A DNA stretch of 64,000 nucleotides from Bacteroidaceae bacterium (GCA_030843315.1 JAUUPT010000012.1:11756-75755), one strand, 5' to 3'; counted from the stretch's first letter, positions 26,647 to 36,164 are shown. Made by a program: numbers and translations. The notes: generated from the letters alone by a model not told the origin.

Positions 26647-27915
26647 ATGGATATGAAACGAACCATTCTTTCTTTCTCCTTTCTCGTTGCTGCAACGCTG
26701 CTGCCTGCCCAGCTTACGTTGGAGGCGTGCCAGCGACAGGCACAGGCAAACTATCCGCTGGTACGCCAGTACGGACTGATAGAGAAAGCGCGCGAATACG
26801 ACCTTTCCAATGCCGGGAAAGGGTATCTGCCCCAGTTCTCATTGTCGGGCAAGGCGACGTATCAGAGCGATGTGACGGAATTGCCGGTCGAGGTACCGGA
26901 CGTTAATGTAAAAGGTTTGCCAAAAGACCAGTATCAAGTGATGCTCGAAGTACAGCAAACCCTTTGGGACGGTGGAGATATCCGTTCCCGAAAGCGCTTG
27001 ACGCGTGCCGCCTCGGAGGTGGAACAGGAAAAGCAGAACGTGGATATGTATGCCTTGAACGACCGCATCAACCAACTCTTCTTCGGTATCTTGCTGCTGG
27101 ACGAACAGTTGAAGCAAAATCAACTCTTGCAGGAAGATTTAGGCAGAACCCATACGCAAGTATCCAATTATATAGCCAATGGCATAGCCACCCAAAGCGA
27201 CCTGGATGCCGTCAGCGTAGAACTACTGAACACCAAACAGCGCCGCATCGAACTGGAAACCTCCCGCCGGGCATACGTGAATATGCTGGCCGCCTTTATC
27301 GGCAAGGACATTCCCCAGGAAACGGCTTTGCTGAAACCTGCATCGGAAGATATTGACAGTGGGGAAGCAAAGGATAACAACCGTCCCGAACTGCGCTGGT
27401 TCGATGCCCAGGGAGAGCGGCTGAACGTGCAGGAATCCATGCTGAAAACCCGGTATATGCCGCGCTTGGGATTGTTTGTGCAGGGTGCATACGGTAACCC
27501 GGGACTGAATATGTTGAAGAATGAGTTTAGTCCTTATTATATTGCCGGTGTCCGTATGTCGTGGAACTTTGGTAGCTTGTATACACTGAAGAACGACCGC
27601 CGCCAGATAGACAATTCGCGCCGGCAGATAGAAACCAGCCGCGACGTGTTCCTCTTTAATACCCGGCTGGAAGCTACGCAGCAAGATGCAAGCGTACTGT
27701 CTATGCGCCGCCAGATGAAAGATGATGATGAAATTATCCGTCTGCGCGAGAATATCCGCCGGGCTGCCCAGGCAAAGGTGGAGAACGGAACGCTGACCGT
27801 GACCGATATGCTCCGCGAGATTACGAATGAGAACCTGGCGCGTCAGACGAAAGCATTGCACGAGGTGCAGTTGCTGATGAACATCTGGCAGTTAAAGTAC
27901 ACATTGAATCAATGA
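26647..27915 (+). CDS. TolC-family outer-membrane efflux protein
   Basis: The product (422 residues from ATG 26,647; ATG 26,653 is equally possible) has a signal peptide (MKRTILSFSFLVAATLLPA) and two OEP repeats rich in long coiled-coil helices, starting LTLEACQRQAQANYPLVRQY, as in TolC-like channel proteins of the outer membrane. It should form the exit duct for the HlyD-like adaptor and ABC-2 transporter encoded next. The promoter position supports a start after 26,622. The substrate is unknown. Confidence 0.9.
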   Translation: MDMKRTILSFSFLVAATLLPAQLTLEACQRQAQANYPLVRQYGLIEKAREYDLSNAGKGYLPQFSLSGKATYQSDVTELPVEVPDVNVKGLPKDQYQVMLEVQQTLWDGGDIRSRKRLTRAASEVEQEKQNVDMYALNDRINQLFFGILLLDEQLKQNQLLQEDLGRTHTQVSNYIANGIATQSDLDAVSVELLNTKQRRIELETSRRAYVNMLAAFIGKDIPQETALLKPASEDIDSGEAKDNNRPELRWFDAQGERLNVQESMLKTRYMPRLGLFVQGAYGNPGLNMLKNEFSPYYIAGVRMSWNFGSLYTLKNDRRQIDNSRRQIETSRDVFLFNTRLEATQQDASVLSMRRQMKDDDEIIRLRENIRRAAQAKVENGTLTVTDMLREITNENLARQTKALHEVQLLMNIWQLKYTLNQ

Positions 27916-27960
27916 TAACCCCGAACTTATCTCCGAATAACAATAAAAACATATATCATT

Positions 27961-28857
27961 ATGAAGCCATTAAAGCTATTTCCCCTCTTGTTTATCTTCG
28001 CTGCATGCAGTAGCGGCCTCGCCGAATACGATGCCACGGGAACCTTTGAAACTACTGAAGTCCTCGTCTCCGCCGAGGCTTCGGGCAAGCTCCTCAACTT
28101 CGACATCGAAGAAGGCACCGCACTGAAAGCAGGCGCCGAAGTCGGCATCATCGACACCGTACAACTCTATCTGAAGAAGTTGCAACTGGAAGCCAGTGCC
28201 AAGTCCGTCTCCGACCAGCGCCCCGACATATTGAAGCAAGTGGCCGCCACCAAGGAACAGATCGTACAAGCCAAGCGTGAGCGCGACCGCGTAGCGAATC
28301 TTCTCCGTGTAGGCGCTGCCAATCAGAAGCAGTTGGACGACGCCGAGTCCTTGCTCGAAGTGCTGAATAAGCAACTCGCCGCCCAAAACTCCACCTTGCA
28401 GAACAGTGACCGCAGCTTGACGTGGCAGAGTTCTTCCGTCGGCATACAAGTGGCGCAGGTGGAAGACCAACTCAGCAAATGCCACATCACCTCGCCCCTG
28501 ACCGGCACCGTACTTGCCAAATACGCCGAAGCCGGAGAGCTTGCTGTGCCGGGCACCCCGCTCTTCAAGGTAGCCGATATGGAGCAGATCTACCTTCGTG
28601 CCTACATCACCTCCGAACAGCTTGCCGGGATAAAACTGGGGCAGAAGGCCACCGTCTATTCCGATTACGGCAAGGACGTGCGGAAAGAATATCCGGGCTT
28701 CGTCACCTGGATTTCCGATACCTCCGAGTTCACCCCGAAAACTATCTTGACGAAGGATGAACGCGCCAACCTGGTGTATGCCGTCAAGATAGCGGTGAAG
28801 AACGACGGGTTGTTGAAGATAGGTATGTACGGCGGAGTAACCTTCGGCGATAAATGA
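27961..28857 (+). CDS. HlyD-family periplasmic adaptor lipoprotein
   Basis: The 298-residue protein begins with a lipoprotein signal (FIFAACSSGL). It then shows the two halves of a biotinyl-lipoyl-like domain (GKLLNFDIEEGTALKAGAEV and ITSPLTGTVLAKYAEAGELA) around a coiled-coil hairpin (about residues 60-160), typical of membrane-fusion proteins. It links the TolC-like channel to the inner-membrane transporter, much like YbhG with YbhFSR in E. coli. It is 46 bp after the TolC-like gene. Confidence 0.9.
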   Translation: MKPLKLFPLLFIFAACSSGLAEYDATGTFETTEVLVSAEASGKLLNFDIEEGTALKAGAEVGIIDTVQLYLKKLQLEASAKSVSDQRPDILKQVAATKEQIVQAKRERDRVANLLRVGAANQKQLDDAESLLEVLNKQLAAQNSTLQNSDRSLTWQSSSVGIQVAQVEDQLSKCHITSPLTGTVLAKYAEAGELAVPGTPLFKVADMEQIYLRAYITSEQLAGIKLGQKATVYSDYGKDVRKEYPGFVTWISDTSEFTPKTILTKDERANLVYAVKIAVKNDGLLKIGMYGGVTFGDK

Positions 28858-28885
28858 TTAGTGATAAATAACAAGTGATTTGCTC

Positions 28886-30346
28886 ATGAACTATGCAGTA
28901 ACAGTAGACAATGCCACGAAGCATTACGGCAAGGTAGAAGCCCTGAAAGGCGTTTCATTAGCCGTGAAGCCCGGCGAACTCTTCGGCATCATCGGACCCG
29001 ATGGGGCAGGGAAGACCTCGCTCTTCCGCATCCTCACCACCTTGCTCCTTGCCGATAGCGGAACAGCTACCGTCTGCGGACTGGACGTGGTGAAGGACTA
29101 CAAGCAGATTCGCCGGCGGGTGGGATACATGCCCGGACGCTTCTCCCTATACCCTGACCTGACGGTAGAAGAGAACCTGAATTTCTTCGCCACCGTCTTC
29201 CACACCACCATCGAGGAGAACTACGATTTGGTGAAGGACATCTACCAACAGATAGAGCCCTTCCGTAAGCGCCGTGCCGGTGCCCTGTCGGGGGGAATGA
29301 AGCAGAAGCTCGCCCTCAGTTGCGCCCTTATCCACAAGCCGGACGTACTCTTCCTCGACGAGCCCACCACAGGCGTAGACCCCGTCTCCCGCAAAGAGTT
29401 CTGGGAAATGCTTCGCCGGCTCAAAGAGCAAGGCATCACTATCATAGCCTCCACACCCATTATCGACGAGGCCCGCCAGTGCGACCGCATCGCCTTCATC
29501 CACGAAGGGCAGATACACGGCATCGACACCCCCGACCGCATCCTGGAGCAATTCGCCTCCATCCTCTGCCCTCCGGGTTTGCAGCACGACAAAGCAGAGC
29601 ATCGCGAGGACTACGTGATAGAGGTGGACCACCTCACCAAGCGCTTCGGCAACTTCACCGCCGTAGACCATATTTCTTTCCGCGTCCATCGCGGCGAAAT
29701 CTTCGGCTTCCTGGGCGCCAACGGTGCCGGCAAGACCACCGCCATGCGTATGCTCACCGGCCTTAGCCGTCCCACCAGCGGCACCGCCCGCGTAGCAGGC
29801 TTCGACATTGCCACCCACACCGAAGACGTAAAGAAGAACATCGGCTACATGAGTCAGAAGTTCTCCCTCTACGAAGACCTCAAGGTTTGGGAGAACATCC
29901 GCCTCTTTGCCGGCATCTACGGAATGCCCGAGGCCGAGATAGCCCCCCGCACCGACGAACTGCTGCAACGCATCGGCCTCGCCGCCGAACGCGACACGCT
30001 GGTGAAGAGCCTGCCCCTGGGCTGGAAACAGAAACTTGCTTTCTCCATTTCCATCTTCCACGAACCGAAGATAGTCTTCCTGGACGAGCCTACGGGCGGT
30101 GTAGACCCCGCCACCCGCCGCCAGTTCTGGGAGCTTATCTACCAGGCAGCCGACCGGGGTATTACTGTTTTCGTCACCACCCACTTCATGGACGAGGCGG
30201 AGTATTGCGACCGCATCTCCATCATGGTGGACGGTGTGATCCGCGCCCTCGATACCCCTGCCGGACTGAAACGGCAATTCGCCGCCGCCACCATGGACGA
30301 CGTATTCCAGCAACTGGCACGCCAGGCTGTGCGCACGGCAGATTAA
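28886..30346 (+). CDS. ABC transporter ATP-binding protein, two fused ATPase domains (YbhF-like)
   Basis: Start ATG 28,886 (an in-frame TTG six bases earlier is less likely). The 486-residue cytoplasmic protein contains two ABC ATPases. Domain 1 has Walker A GPDGAGKTS, signature LSGGMKQKL and Walker B VLFLDEPTT. Domain 2 has GANGAGKTT and VFLDEPTGG, but its signature is altered to LPLGWKQKL. Fused pairs of this kind power ABC-2 exporters such as YbhF. It is followed after 24 bp by the two permease genes. Confidence 0.92.
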   Translation: MNYAVTVDNATKHYGKVEALKGVSLAVKPGELFGIIGPDGAGKTSLFRILTTLLLADSGTATVCGLDVVKDYKQIRRRVGYMPGRFSLYPDLTVEENLNFFATVFHTTIEENYDLVKDIYQQIEPFRKRRAGALSGGMKQKLALSCALIHKPDVLFLDEPTTGVDPVSRKEFWEMLRRLKEQGITIIASTPIIDEARQCDRIAFIHEGQIHGIDTPDRILEQFASILCPPGLQHDKAEHREDYVIEVDHLTKRFGNFTAVDHISFRVHRGEIFGFLGANGAGKTTAMRMLTGLSRPTSGTARVAGFDIATHTEDVKKNIGYMSQKFSLYEDLKVWENIRLFAGIYGMPEAEIAPRTDELLQRIGLAAERDTLVKSLPLGWKQKLAFSISIFHEPKIVFLDEPTGGVDPATRRQFWELIYQAADRGITVFVTTHFMDEAEYCDRISIMVDGVIRALDTPAGLKRQFAAATMDDVFQQLARQAVRTAD

Positions 30347-30369
30347 GAGCCAACTAAAAACTGATAGTA

Positions 30370-31473
30370 ATGAAACAATTTATAGCTTTTGTCCGAAAAG
30401 AATTCTTCCACATCTTCCGCGATGTGCGCACGATGTTGATACTGCTGGGCATGCCCATTGTGCAGATTATCCTCTTCGGCTTTGCCATCACCACGGAAGT
30501 AAAGAATGTGCGCGTAGCCGTCCTCGACCCCTCGAACGACGTCGTCACCCGCCGCATCATCGACCGCATGGATGCCAGCGAATACTTCACCATCACCAGC
30601 CGCCTGTATTCTCCGCAGGAAGCGGAACAACTGTTCCGCAGGGGAGACATAGACATGGCGCTCGTTTTCGGTGAGCAATTTGCCAATAACCTCTATACGG
30701 GCGATGCGCGCGTGCAACTTATATCCGATGCCACCGACCCCAACATGGCCACCATGCAGGCGGGTTATGCCAGCAGCATCATAGCTTCCGCCGGACAGGA
30801 AATGCTTCCGCCGGGAGTACACGCTGCTGCCATCATTCCACAAGTGAAGTTGCTCTACAACCCGCAGATGAAGAGTGCCTACAACTTTGTACCCGGCGTC
30901 ATGGGACTTATCCTCATGCTGATATGCGCCATGATGACGTCCATCTCCATTGTGCGCGAGAAGGAGACGGGGACGATGGAAATCCTGCTTGTGTCTCCCA
31001 TGAAGCCGCTTTTCATCATATTCGCTAAGGCGGTGCCTTACTTTGTGCTGTCGTTCGTTAATTTGACGACCGTGCTGTTGCTTTCGGTCTACGTGCTCCA
31101 CGTGCCCGTGGCGGGTAGTTTGTTCTGGCTCGTGGTGGTGTCGTTGCTGTTTATCTTCGTGTCGCTGGCATTGGGCCTGCTCATTTCTACGGTCACCCGC
31201 ACACAGGTAGCTGCCATGCTTGCGTCGGGACTGATGCTGATGATGCCTACCATGCTGCTATCGGGTATGATATTTCCGATAGAGAGTATGCCTGCCATTC
31301 TGCAAGGCTTCTCTGCCATTATTCCCGCACGCTGGTACATCCAGGCGGTGCGCAAACTGATGATTGAGGGAGTGGACATCTCGCTTGTGCTGACGGAAGT
31401 CTGCATACTCAGCGTGATGGCAGTGCTGCTGATAACCGTCAGCATCAAGAAGTTCAAGAGCAGACTGGAATAG
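30370..31473 (+). CDS. ABC-2 type permease, first of pair
   Basis: The 367-residue membrane protein has one N-terminal transmembrane helix (about 25-45), a large extracytoplasmic loop, and five to six helices in the second half, with the family segment TGTMEILLVSPMKP in the coupling region. It resembles YbhS/YbhR exporter subunits. With the next gene it should form the heterodimeric transport channel of the efflux system. Confidence 0.9.
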   Translation: MKQFIAFVRKEFFHIFRDVRTMLILLGMPIVQIILFGFAITTEVKNVRVAVLDPSNDVVTRRIIDRMDASEYFTITSRLYSPQEAEQLFRRGDIDMALVFGEQFANNLYTGDARVQLISDATDPNMATMQAGYASSIIASAGQEMLPPGVHAAAIIPQVKLLYNPQMKSAYNFVPGVMGLILMLICAMMTSISIVREKETGTMEILLVSPMKPLFIIFAKAVPYFVLSFVNLTTVLLLSVYVLHVPVAGSLFWLVVVSLLFIFVSLALGLLISTVTRTQVAAMLASGLMLMMPTMLLSGMIFPIESMPAILQGFSAIIPARWYIQAVRKLMIEGVDISLVLTEVCILSVMAVLLITVSIKKFKSRLE

Positions 31474-31525
31474 CCGCGCATTCCTACCAACTACTTACTA
31501 CCAACTACTAACTACTAATCGCCCT

Positions 31526-32641
31526 ATGATAAAGTATCTCATCGAAAAAGAATTCAAGCAGTTGTTCCGCAACTCCTTTCTGCCGAAGCTCATCTTCATC
31601 TTCCCTTGTATGATTATGATTCTGATGCCTTGGGCGGCAAATCTGGAGATAAAGAACATCAACCTCAATATTGTGGACAATGACCATAGCGTCATCTCCC
31701 GCCGGTTGGTAGACAAGATTGGTGCTTCCACTTACTTCCGCACCACGGACGTTCCCGGAACCTACGACGAAGCCATGCGAGCCATCGAAGTGGGTTCGGC
31801 GGACATCATCCTGGAGATTCCCCGCAACTTCGAGAAAGACTGGATGCAGGGAAACACCCCCGACCTGCTCGTCGCCACCAATGCCGTGAACGGAACAAAA
31901 GGAGGGCTGGGCAGTTCCTACCTCTCTGCCATCATCAACGATTATGCCCGCGAGTTGAGGCAAGAGTCGCCTGCACCCCTGCGGGCGGGTATGCCGCTTC
32001 CCCGCGTGGTGGTATCTACGCAGAACCTTTATAACCCTACGCTGAACTACAAGCTGTTTATGATTCCCGCCCTGATGGTGATGTTGCTGACGATGATTTG
32101 CGGCTTCCTGCCTGCGCTCAATGTAGTGGGAGAGAAGGAGGCGGGCACTATCGAACAGATCAACGTAACTCCCGTCAGCAAGTTCACCTTTATTGTTGCC
32201 AAGCTGATACCCTATTGGGCGGTAGGTTTTGTAGTGCTGACTATCTGCCTTACCCTTGCCTGGGTACTCTACGGCATACTACCTGCCGGGCATTTCATCA
32301 CTATCTATGGTTTTGCAGTGGTGTTCCTGCTGGTAGTATCCGGCCTCGGGCTGGTGATATCCAACCATTCCGCCACGTTGCAGCAAGCCATGTTCGTCAT
32401 GTGGTTCTTTATGCTGATACTGATGCTGATGAGCGGACTTTTCACTCCCATCCACAGCATGCCCGGGTGGGCGCAATGGATAGCCCGCCTCAATCCGCTG
32501 AAGTATTTCGTGGAAATGATGCGCACGGTCTATCTGCGCGGTGGCAATTTTGCCGATCTGCTTCCCCAACTGGGAGCTTTGTCCGCTTTCGCGCTCGTCT
32601 TTAACCTGTGGGCGGTGAAGAGCTATAAGAAGAGTAGCTGA
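31526..32641 (+). CDS. ABC-2 type permease, second of pair
   Basis: The 371-residue paralogue of the preceding permease has the same topology and the same coupling segment (AGTIEQINVTPVSKF). It completes the TolC-HlyD-ATPase-permease-permease set, which by analogy with YbhGFSR exports drugs, cations or lipid-like compounds; no substrate can be read from the sequence. It is 52 bp after its partner and convergent with rlmH. Confidence 0.9.
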   Translation: MIKYLIEKEFKQLFRNSFLPKLIFIFPCMIMILMPWAANLEIKNINLNIVDNDHSVISRRLVDKIGASTYFRTTDVPGTYDEAMRAIEVGSADIILEIPRNFEKDWMQGNTPDLLVATNAVNGTKGGLGSSYLSAIINDYARELRQESPAPLRAGMPLPRVVVSTQNLYNPTLNYKLFMIPALMVMLLTMICGFLPALNVVGEKEAGTIEQINVTPVSKFTFIVAKLIPYWAVGFVVLTICLTLAWVLYGILPAGHFITIYGFAVVFLLVVSGLGLVISNHSATLQQAMFVMWFFMLILMLMSGLFTPIHSMPGWAQWIARLNPLKYFVEMMRTVYLRGGNFADLLPQLGALSAFALVFNLWAVKSYKKSS

Positions 32642-32660
32642 TGGGGAACGCCCGTCGGCA

Positions 32661-33134
32661 TCATTCGTGGTGGTAAGGTCCGCCGTTCAGTATCGTCATG
32701 GCGCGGTACAGTTGCTCTACGAAGATGAGGCGCACCATCTGGTGCGAAAAGGTCATGCGTGAGAGGGACATCTTCTCGTGAGCCGCTTCATACACTTTCG
32801 GTGAGAATCCGTAGGGCCCGCCGATGATGAAGACCAGCCGCTTGTTTACGGTATTCATCTTGCGCTTCATATAGTCGGCAAACTCTATGGAGCGCATTTC
32901 TTTTCCGCCCTCGTCCAGCAATACGATGACGTCGCCCGGTTGGAGGGCTTTCAGTATCAGTTCCCCTTCCTTTTCTTTCTGCACTTCCATAGAGAGGCTC
33001 TTGGTGTTTTTCAGTTCGGGTATTACTTCCATGTCGAACGAAAGATAGCGGCGGGTGCGCTGCACGTAGTCGTTGATGGCGGTTATAAAATGTTGTTCCA
33101 CAGTTCGTCCTACGACGAGCAGAGTCGTTTTCAT
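32661..33134 (-). CDS. rlmH: 23S rRNA pseudouridine-1915 N3-methyltransferase
   Basis: The 157-residue SPOUT-class enzyme methylates the pseudouridine at 23S position 1915. The trefoil-knot SAM site is seen as FIIGGPYGFSPKV with LDEGGKEMRS before it, and the family C-terminus (LSRMTFSHQMVRLIFVEQLY ... GGPYHHE) is intact. Length is normal. Confidence 0.96.
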   Translation of the reverse strand: MKTTLLVVGRTVEQHFITAINDYVQRTRRYLSFDMEVIPELKNTKSLSMEVQKEKEGELILKALQPGDVIVLLDEGGKEMRSIEFADYMKRKMNTVNKRLVFIIGGPYGFSPKVYEAAHEKMSLSRMTFSHQMVRLIFVEQLYRAMTILNGGPYHHE

Positions 33135-33159
33135 GCGGGTTCTGTTTTGATTTAGTGCA

Positions 33160-33167
33160 CAAATTTA
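33160..33167 (-). promoter_or_regulatory. -7 element for rlmH
   Basis: CAAATTTA reads TAAATTTG on the minus strand, 26 bp before the rlmH start. Confidence 0.5.
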
Positions 33168-33199
33168 GCACTTTTTTATTGTATTTTGCGACAAATGCT

Positions 33200-33207
33200 T
33201 ACCTTTG
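33200..33207 (+). promoter_or_regulatory. -7 element for the DUF4783-like gene and nadC
   Basis: TACCTTTG fits TAnnTTTG and lies 22 bp before ATG 33,230. Confidence 0.55.
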
Positions 33208-33229
33208 CCTATCATTAATACTTGTGGAG

Positions 33230-33622
33230 ATGAATAAACGAGTAATTTTTGTGTTGACCGGTCTGCTCATTTGGATGTCCTCGCTCATGGCTCAGGACGC
33301 CCCGGTGGGGGTGATTAATGCCTTCAAGGAAGGCAATCCCCGGGAGTTGAACAAGTATCTGGGCGACAAGGTCGATTTGATTATTCAGAATAAATCGACC
33401 CATGCCGACAAGCAAGGGGCGGAAGGAACCATGGCTGCTTTCTTCTCCAACCACAAGGTCAGCAACTTCAGTGTGAACCATCAGGGCAAGCGCGATGAAT
33501 CGGGTTTCATCGTCGGCACCTTGACCACTGCCAATGGAAACTTCCGGGTGAACTGCTTCTTCCGGAAGGTACAGGACAAATATGTGATACATCAAATAAG
33601 AATCGATAAGACAAATGAATAA
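33230..33622 (+). CDS. Exported DUF4783-like protein (NTF2-like fold)
   Basis: Start ATG 33,230 gives a signal peptide (VIFVLTGLLIWMSSLMAQ) and a mature domain of about 110 residues. Segments such as GVINAFKEGNPRELNKYL and FRVNCFFRKVQDKYVIHQIR fit the small NTF2-like family I recall as DUF4783, common next to nadC in Bacteroidetes. Function unknown. The stop overlaps the nadC start by 8 bp, so the two are translationally coupled. Confidence 0.75.
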   Translation: MNKRVIFVLTGLLIWMSSLMAQDAPVGVINAFKEGNPRELNKYLGDKVDLIIQNKSTHADKQGAEGTMAAFFSNHKVSNFSVNHQGKRDESGFIVGTLTTANGNFRVNCFFRKVQDKYVIHQIRIDKTNE

Positions 33623-34463
33623 GGAAGAAGAATTGATAGACAGGTTGATTGACCTGGCTTTCGCCGAGGACATCGGCGACGGTGACCATACCACCCTTTC
33701 GTGCATCCCTGCCACGGCCATGGGTAAGTCCAAACTCCTGATAAAAGAAGCCGGTATCCTTGCCGGCATCGAAGTTGCCAAAGAGGTATTCCGCCGCTTT
33801 GACCCTACCATGAAGGTAGAGGTGTTCATCAACGACGGTGCCGTAGTGAAGCCGGGCGACGTAGCCATGATTGTGGAAGGCAAGGTGCAGTCTCTGCTGC
33901 AAACCGAGCGCCTGATGCTGAACATCATGCAGCGCATGAGCGGCATCGCCACCATGACCCACAAGTATGCCGAACAGCTGAAAGGCACCAACACTCATGT
34001 GCTCGATACCCGCAAGACCACTCCGGGCATGCGCATCCTCGAGAAGATGGCGGTAAAGATAGGCGGCGGCGTGAACCATCGCATCGGCTTGTTCGACATG
34101 ATTCTGCTGAAAGATAATCATGTGGACTTTGCCGGAGGCATAGATAAAGCCATCAACCGTGCCAAGGAGTATTGCAAAGAGAAAGGTAAAGACCTCAAAA
34201 TAGAAATCGAAGTGCGCAACTTCGACGAGTTGCAGCAAGTGCTCGACCTGGGTGGCGTAGACCGCATCATGTTCGACAACTTTACACCCGAAATGACCCG
34301 GAAGGCTGTTGAGATGGTAGACCACCGTTACGAAACCGAATCTTCGGGCGGTATCACCTTCGATACGCTGCGCGACTATGCCGAATGTGGCGTAGACTTT
34401 ATTTCGGTAGGCGCTCTTACCCATTCCGTAAAGGGATTGGACATGAGCTTCAAAGCATGTTGA
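33615..34463 (+). CDS. nadC: Nicotinate-nucleotide diphosphorylase (quinolinate phosphoribosyltransferase)
   Basis: The 282-residue enzyme makes nicotinate mononucleotide from quinolinate and PRPP in NAD synthesis. Conserved features: DIGDGDHTTLS near the start, VLDTRKTTPGMR and KDNHVDFAGG in the active site, and the ESSGGITFDTL motif late in the barrel. Normal length. Confidence 0.96.
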   Translation: MNKEEELIDRLIDLAFAEDIGDGDHTTLSCIPATAMGKSKLLIKEAGILAGIEVAKEVFRRFDPTMKVEVFINDGAVVKPGDVAMIVEGKVQSLLQTERLMLNIMQRMSGIATMTHKYAEQLKGTNTHVLDTRKTTPGMRILEKMAVKIGGGVNHRIGLFDMILLKDNHVDFAGGIDKAINRAKEYCKEKGKDLKIEIEVRNFDELQQVLDLGGVDRIMFDNFTPEMTRKAVEMVDHRYETESSGGITFDTLRDYAECGVDFISVGALTHSVKGLDMSFKAC

Positions 34464-34580
34464 CAACGGCAGTAAGCCGTATTGCAGCATAACAGGAAAG
34501 CCTCTCATAAGTTTGCCATGATATTGCAATCCTTATGGAAGGCTTTCTTCTTAATAATCAGGGGAATATCTGTACCGGAA

Positions 34581-34684
34581 AAACAGATGGTCTGTTTGGG
34601 CAAAACAGATGATGCGTTTAGGGCAAACAGACCATGCGTTTGGGGCAAACAGATGATGCGTTTCGGCGCGATAGATAATGCATT
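34581..34684 (+). repeat. 22-bp tandem repeat array before the unknown paralogue pair
   Basis: Four units start at 34,581, 34,603, 34,625 and 34,647, each a 17-mer AAACAGA-NNN-T(G/C)(C/T)GTTT plus a 5-nt spacer; a fifth degenerate unit ends at 34,684. Unit 1 (AAACAGATGGTCTGTTT) is a near-perfect palindrome. The array ends 8 bp before ATG 34,693. A matching single copy lies after glmS. Confidence 0.85.
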
Positions 34685-34692
34685 AGGAAGAT

Positions 34693-35403
34693 ATGAAGAA
34701 GATAACTTGGAGCAAAGTAAAAACGATTGTCAAAGGCTGGAGGCTCGGAGACTTTGTGCGGCAAGTAGCTGTGGTGGTAATTGGTGTGGTGATTACCTTT
34801 ATGGGGAGTGATCTGATTACTCAGAATTCCGAAAGGAAGGATATACGGTCTACCATGTCGCTGATTAGGGATGAACTGAAAAGCAACCGTGAGAAGTATG
34901 AAGATATAGTGGCGGAGTTTCGTGAAGATGAGGCTCTTTCTACCTTATTGGCGGAGCACGACATGAAGATACGGACTATACCTGAAGATTCGTTGAGGCA
35001 GTATGCCACGGTATTGGGGCATATCCGTGGCTTCAGTTATACCCAGGATGCACTGGATATACTCAAAAATTCCATGTTGATGCAGAAAATCCCGGATAAA
35101 GAATTGCTGTTGCAGTTGACTAAGGTTTATGAAGCATTGAATGGATTTAAGCTGACTATGACTGAATATTATGAGATGAAAGACCAGATTATGACACCTT
35201 TCAATTTGGCCTTGACCGATGAACAAATGCATTGGCTATATGAAGGTGGATATGAGGCATGGGATATTTATCTTTCTGATATATCGGTGCGAAACTTCCT
35301 CAGGGTTGCGCAGATGTATTTCACTCCCGACTATGTAGGAAATGTGGGAAAAAGGATAGACAAGGCAATACAGATTATTGAAGAAAAATATCATTTAGAA
35401 TAA
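34693..35403 (+). CDS. Unknown membrane-anchored protein, paralogue 1
   Basis: The 236-residue product is not recognised. A short basic N-terminus (WSKVKTIVKGWRLGDFVRQ) is followed by one hydrophobic helix (VAVVVIGVVITFMGSDLI, about 25-43) and a long mostly helical soluble domain. It shares with the next gene the motifs WRLGDxxRQ, TFxGSD, a PEDxLxxY segment and DALDxLKxSxLMQ, so the two are a tandem duplication, 6 bp apart. A signalling or regulatory role is possible but not shown. Confidence 0.75.
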   Translation: MKKITWSKVKTIVKGWRLGDFVRQVAVVVIGVVITFMGSDLITQNSERKDIRSTMSLIRDELKSNREKYEDIVAEFREDEALSTLLAEHDMKIRTIPEDSLRQYATVLGHIRGFSYTQDALDILKNSMLMQKIPDKELLLQLTKVYEALNGFKLTMTEYYEMKDQIMTPFNLALTDEQMHWLYEGGYEAWDIYLSDISVRNFLRVAQMYFTPDYVGNVGKRIDKAIQIIEEKYHLE

Positions 35404-35409
35404 AACATT

Positions 35410-36114
35410 ATGGGACAGAACATTTGGGATAGAATAAAAGCTACGGCACATGACTGGAGATTAGGAGACTACTTCCGCCAGTTCAGCATCGTAGCGGCAG
35501 GTATTATCGTTACCTTTTGGGGAAGCGATAAGCTAACGGAGCACAGCCGCCAAAAGGAAGTGCGGGCAACGATGCAACTGGTAGCGGAAGAACTGGAGTA
35601 CAATAAGGAGGAATTGCGTAAAATAAAGCGGTTGCTGGATATTGACGTGCACATGAGCACCGTGTTGTTGGACCACAATATGGATATATATGATATACCG
35701 GAAGATACCTTACAGAAGTATGGCAAGCTTTTCAGTAATCTGGATGAATTCTCTTATAGAACCGATGCACTGGATGTATTGAAAGGCTCTTCACTGATGC
35801 AGTATATTTCTGATAAACGTTTGTTGCAGGATGTGATGCAAACCTATTTCCAGTTGGGAAGGATTAAGAAAGACGTTGGCGATTACTATAAAATAAAGAC
35901 AGATGTACTGATGTCTATCATTGCGTCTAAGAAGAAAACCAAAGTTTCGGCAGACGACGATGATTTTCGGAATAATATCTCATTCCTTTTGAACGAAGAC
36001 CGCTTTGTCAACTTTGTTGTAATGGTTCCCGGTTTCTTGTATTGGGGTGAGTTTGACGACCTGGATGAAATGCTTAGTGAGCAAATCGAGGTTTTGAAAG
36101 ACAAGTATAAATAA
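35410..36114 (+). CDS. Unknown membrane-anchored protein, paralogue 2
   Basis: The 234-residue protein repeats the plan of its neighbour: a basic N-terminus (WDRIKATAHDWRLGDYFRQ), one hydrophobic helix (FSIVAAGIIVTFWGSDKL), then a charged helical domain with DIPEDTLQKYGKLFSNL and DALDVLKGSSLMQYI. Function unknown. It lies 50 bp before the ECF sigma factor gene. Confidence 0.75.
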   Translation: MGQNIWDRIKATAHDWRLGDYFRQFSIVAAGIIVTFWGSDKLTEHSRQKEVRATMQLVAEELEYNKEELRKIKRLLDIDVHMSTVLLDHNMDIYDIPEDTLQKYGKLFSNLDEFSYRTDALDVLKGSSLMQYISDKRLLQDVMQTYFQLGRIKKDVGDYYKIKTDVLMSIIASKKKTKVSADDDDFRNNISFLLNEDRFVNFVVMVPGFLYWGEFDDLDEMLSEQIEVLKDKYK

Positions 36115-36164
36115 TCTCCATACTTTAACTTCTTTTTAGAATTAACCCAGCAGCATTTTTCGGA

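Noticed and set aside
34581..34684. Considered as a small CRISPR array because of regular units
   Set aside because: The period is 22 bp with only 5-nt spacers, far too short for spacers.
34482..34811. Open frame of 109 codons between nadC and the first unknown paralogue
   Set aside because: It runs through the 22-bp repeat array and overlaps the better supported gene at 34,693; composition is not protein-like.
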